25,942 nt of DNA from DASXRU01 sp039933315 (GTDB lineage: Bacteria > Acidobacteriota > Blastocatellia > Pyrinomonadales > Pyrinomonadaceae), in assembly GCA_039933315.1 (NCBI GenBank), contig JBDTOI010000047.1:1-25942 (forward strand). Reading direction: 5' to 3'. Position numbers and translations under genes: made by a program. The notes under the pieces were generated by a model. It saw only the letters and a list, made by a program, of their open reading frames with translations, was not told the DNA's origin and made no database searches. Below, in pieces: positions 23,849 through 25,942 of this stretch (position 1 is its first letter; every line of letters starts with the position of its first letter).

Positions 23849-24841
23849 ATGAATCGATCAGCAATGTTCAGAACTGCCGGCGAACTGCAAGCCCAGCTTG
23901 CGGGTGGGCTTATCCCCGCGACTCCCGTTCCCTTCGACAGCGATGGGAGATTTCATGCGGCAGCGCACCAGTCTTACTTACGTTACATGTCTTCGCAGCC
24001 CATTGCCGGCGTCGCAGTTTGGGCCCACACGGGACGAGGGCTGATGCTCGACGCGGAAACGGCCCGTCATGTCTTGCAGGATTGGCGCAGGGCTTTGCCG
24101 GAGAAGATCGTCATTGCCGGTGTGGGCGCGAAGGCAGACGATCTTACCCCGGAACAAGCCACGACCCTGACAGTCAGCATGGCCGAAACCGCCGCTGAGT
24201 TCGGCGCGGATGCTTTGCTCGTCTATCCACCGACGTGGCTACGCGAGCATCAGTTGCGCGATGAGTTGATCGTCAAACATCACCGGCGCGTATCGCAGGT
24301 CGGATTGCCGCTCATCCTTTTTTATCTTTATGAGGCTGCCGGTGGGATCAGTTACAGCCCGGCGGTACTCGACGATTTGCTGGCACTCCCGGAGGTTGTG
24401 GGCATCAAGGTGGCAACGCTGGATAGTGTGATGACCTACCAGGATATTGCGCGGCAACTGCAAGCGCGCCATCCAGACAAGCTTCTGATCACCGGGGAAG
24501 ATCGTTTCCTTGGCTGCAGTTTGCGGCGCGGCGCCCGGGCGGCACTGATCGGCCTGGGGGCGGTCTGCTGTGATCTTCAGGCGGACTTGATCCGCGCGCA
24601 CATCGAGGGAAACGCGGACCGCTTTCTCGAACTCTCTGATGCTGTCGACATGTTGGCTGAAGCGATTTTCATTAGTCCGATGGAAGGCTATATCAAACGC
24701 ATATTATGGGCGCTGGTTCACCTGGGCGTGATTCCTTTTACTGCCGCTTACGATCCGTGGGGACCGGAGCTTCCCGCCAGCGAGTTCGACCATATTGGCC
24801 GGACGCTGGCTGCGCTTACAACCGAAGCGCAGGTTAATTGA
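23849..24841 (+). CDS. DapA/NanA-family (dihydrodipicolinate synthase-like) class I aldolase or dehydratase
   Basis: This 330-residue TIM-barrel protein belongs to the Schiff-base lyase family that contains dihydrodipicolinate synthase, N-acetylneuraminate lyase and keto-deoxy-sugar-acid aldolases. The start of the barrel (LIPATPVPFD) is typical, and the Schiff-base lysine is Lys187 in VGIKVATLDS. The G(T/S)TGE motif is altered to AHTGRG (59-64), and the usual tyrosine strand reads LILFYLYEA (155-163), so Tyr159 or Tyr161 must serve. These changes move it away from DapA itself; a 2-keto-3-deoxy sugar-acid lyase fits the neighbourhood better. It follows the regulator by 64 bp, and its TGA overlaps the likely start of the next gene. 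ATG at 23849; an in-frame ATG at 23864 would shorten it by five residues. Confidence 0.87.
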   Translation: MNRSAMFRTAGELQAQLAGGLIPATPVPFDSDGRFHAAAHQSYLRYMSSQPIAGVAVWAHTGRGLMLDAETARHVLQDWRRALPEKIVIAGVGAKADDLTPEQATTLTVSMAETAAEFGADALLVYPPTWLREHQLRDELIVKHHRRVSQVGLPLILFYLYEAAGGISYSPAVLDDLLALPEVVGIKVATLDSVMTYQDIARQLQARHPDKLLITGEDRFLGCSLRRGARAALIGLGAVCCDLQADLIRAHIEGNADRFLELSDAVDMLAEAIFISPMEGYIKRILWALVHLGVIPFTAAYDPWGPELPASEFDHIGRTLAALTTEAQVN

Positions 24842-25942
24842 TCAAGGCGTTTACGACATTGTTATCACTAACTCTAATCCAACCGGAGATCGACTCGTCT
24901 TTGCGCTCGGCCCTGGCCCGGGATTATGAGCGCTTTCGCACCGGTCTGCCGCGTGAGCTGGAAGCGTATGTGCAGGAGCAGTACGCAATTGATTTGAGCA
25001 GTGAGTACGGTGGACTGCGGGTGAAAAACCCTTTCGGGAAGGCTTCGGGTCAGCTTTCGCTCAACATCTCACAGGTACGCCGGGACGCCGACGAGGGTCT
25101 TGGCTTCGTCGTGCTGAAGACGATCATCGCTGAAGATGCGGCAGGCGCTCAATCGATGAGCGAGTGGGCTATTGAAGAGACTCGAATGATGGTCGAGCGC
25201 ATTACGGGCGCAGACGGTAGCGAAGGTTGGACGGTGTCCTGGAAGGGGCGCGGATGGTACGACACGTTTGAAAAGTATCTGGAATTCTTTAGCGAAGCGC
25301 TGGCAGCCGGACTAGCTGTGGGAATGCCTGTCGTTCCGTCATGTAAATACCACCTACCGCGATCAGCGGAGGGCGAGTGGAAGTTTGCGGAGTATGAGCA
25401 CACCACCCGCCGGCTGCTGGAAGTTTGGCAACGTCACCGCCCGGATCGTGACATGCCTATCGAGAAGGATTTCAGCCCCACCCTTGCCGGATCAGATCGC
25501 GCCGCTGAGACAGAAATCATCATCCACTGGTTAACCCGGGTCACCGGCTTGATTCGCCACGCCGCCCAACCTTTCCCTATCAAAGTAGGATTGAAAGTTT
25601 TTAACGCTGTCTTTGGAGACGATTTTCAATTGGAGATGTTGCGCGCGATCAACGAGAGCTCTGAGCCCGAAGACGCGCCTGATTTCCTGGTCTATGGAAA
25701 TCGTCTCTTCGATTCGAACCGTCAGTTTGATGGCGTGCGCGGCATCGCTTATGGCGGTCCCGATCTAAGTGCGCGCAACCTTTCAGTGTTGGCCCGAATG
25801 CGTTTACTCGAACATATGGGCAGTATGCCCGTTTGCCCGCTGCCGATTAGCGCGACGGGAAATATCGCTTCCGGACGAACCGCAGCCGAGTATCTCCTGC
25901 GAGGCGCCAGCAGCTTTCAGATACATACATATTTCCAACTGC
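24838..25942 (+). CDS. Dihydroorotate-dehydrogenase-like FMN TIM-barrel protein, 3' end outside the window
   Basis: An open frame of 368 codons runs from a TTG overlapping the previous stop (TTGA at 24838-24841) to the window edge without a stop. I see LRVKNPFGKASGQLS (compare LKNPFGLASG in dihydroorotate dehydrogenases), MPVVPSCKYH near the usual cysteine strand, PIKVGLKV with a lysine, FLVYGNRLFDS, and near the end LPISATGNIASGRTAAEYLLRGASSFQIHTY, the FMN-phosphate segment in which these enzymes have GGIxSGxDAxEYLxAGA. Helical insertions make it longer than class 1 enzymes. The tight coupling to a lyase rather than to pyrimidine genes suggests a catabolic flavin oxidoreductase, not UMP synthesis. 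The start codon is uncertain because no ATG is in frame near the beginning. Confidence 0.75.
   Translation, partial: MIKAFTTLLSLTLIQPEIDSSLRSALARDYERFRTGLPRELEAYVQEQYAIDLSSEYGGLRVKNPFGKASGQLSLNISQVRRDADEGLGFVVLKTIIAEDAAGAQSMSEWAIEETRMMVERITGADGSEGWTVSWKGRGWYDTFEKYLEFFSEALAAGLAVGMPVVPSCKYHLPRSAEGEWKFAEYEHTTRRLLEVWQRHRPDRDMPIEKDFSPTLAGSDRAAETEIIIHWLTRVTGLIRHAAQPFPIKVGLKVFNAVFGDDFQLEMLRAINESSEPEDAPDFLVYGNRLFDSNRQFDGVRGIAYGGPDLSARNLSVLARMRLLEHMGSMPVCPLPISATGNIASGRTAAEYLLRGASSFQIHTYFQL

Noticed and set aside
23849..24841. Calling the lyase gene dapA or nanA
   Set aside because: The GTTGE motif and the tyrosine strand are altered, and there are no lysine or complete sialic acid pathway genes nearby, so a specific symbol is not justified.
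1..25942. CRISPR array, tRNA, rRNA, phage or insertion-sequence transposase
   Set aside because: I saw no regularly spaced direct repeats, no tRNA or rRNA sequence, and no transposase, integrase or phage gene on either strand.

Overview
The window looks like an accessory carbohydrate-utilisation region from a Gram-negative bacterium, most likely an acidobacterium. I base this on the 1225-residue TonB-dependent receptor with an N-terminal carboxypeptidase-regulatory-like domain (Oar-like, typical of Acidobacteriota), the tandem Tat-exported enzymes, the SSS and ACS-type transporters, and the moderate-to-high GC. The lineage is an inference from gene style, not from a marker gene.

Minus strand, 11494 down to 66: a nine-gene run. 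In transcription order it holds a fused GHMP sugar kinase/nucleotidyltransferase, an ACS-type MFS permease, two tandem alpha-D-phosphohexomutase paralogues (the first transcribed, 6071-7417, has lost the catalytic serine), a ROK sugar kinase without the usual zinc cysteines, a 5'-truncated class II aldolase, an SSS sodium:solute symporter, a 52-residue one-helix protein whose start overlaps the symporter stop, and a Gfo/Idh/MocA oxidoreductase. The run ends in a 70-bp palindrome that supplies the last stop codon. A 148-bp MITE-like element lies between the two phosphomutases.

Bases 11495-11935 are a divergent control region with dyads and promoter-like sequences. Plus strand, 11936-18278: four exported proteins, namely a Tat amidohydrolase, a Tat (alpha/alpha)-barrel protein, a DUF4832-type TIM-barrel protein and a CocE/NonD-type hydrolase. 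A 470-bp leader with an AACTAAC half-site array precedes the TonB receptor (18751-22428). A ROK-family repressor, a DapA/NanA-family lyase and a dihydroorotate-dehydrogenase-like flavoprotein (cut by the window end) follow.

Working model (inference): an oligosaccharide or acylated/uronic sugar enters through the TonB receptor and is processed by the exported enzymes. Monomers are imported by the SSS and MFS permeases, phosphorylated at C1 (GHMP kinase) or C6 (ROK kinase) and interconverted by the phosphomutases. They are then either activated to a nucleotide sugar by the fused transferase or passed to the oxidoreductase and lyase. The ROK repressor is the obvious candidate regulator, and a shared CGCAAACTAAC sequence upstream of both the MFS permease and the TonB receptor is its candidate operator.
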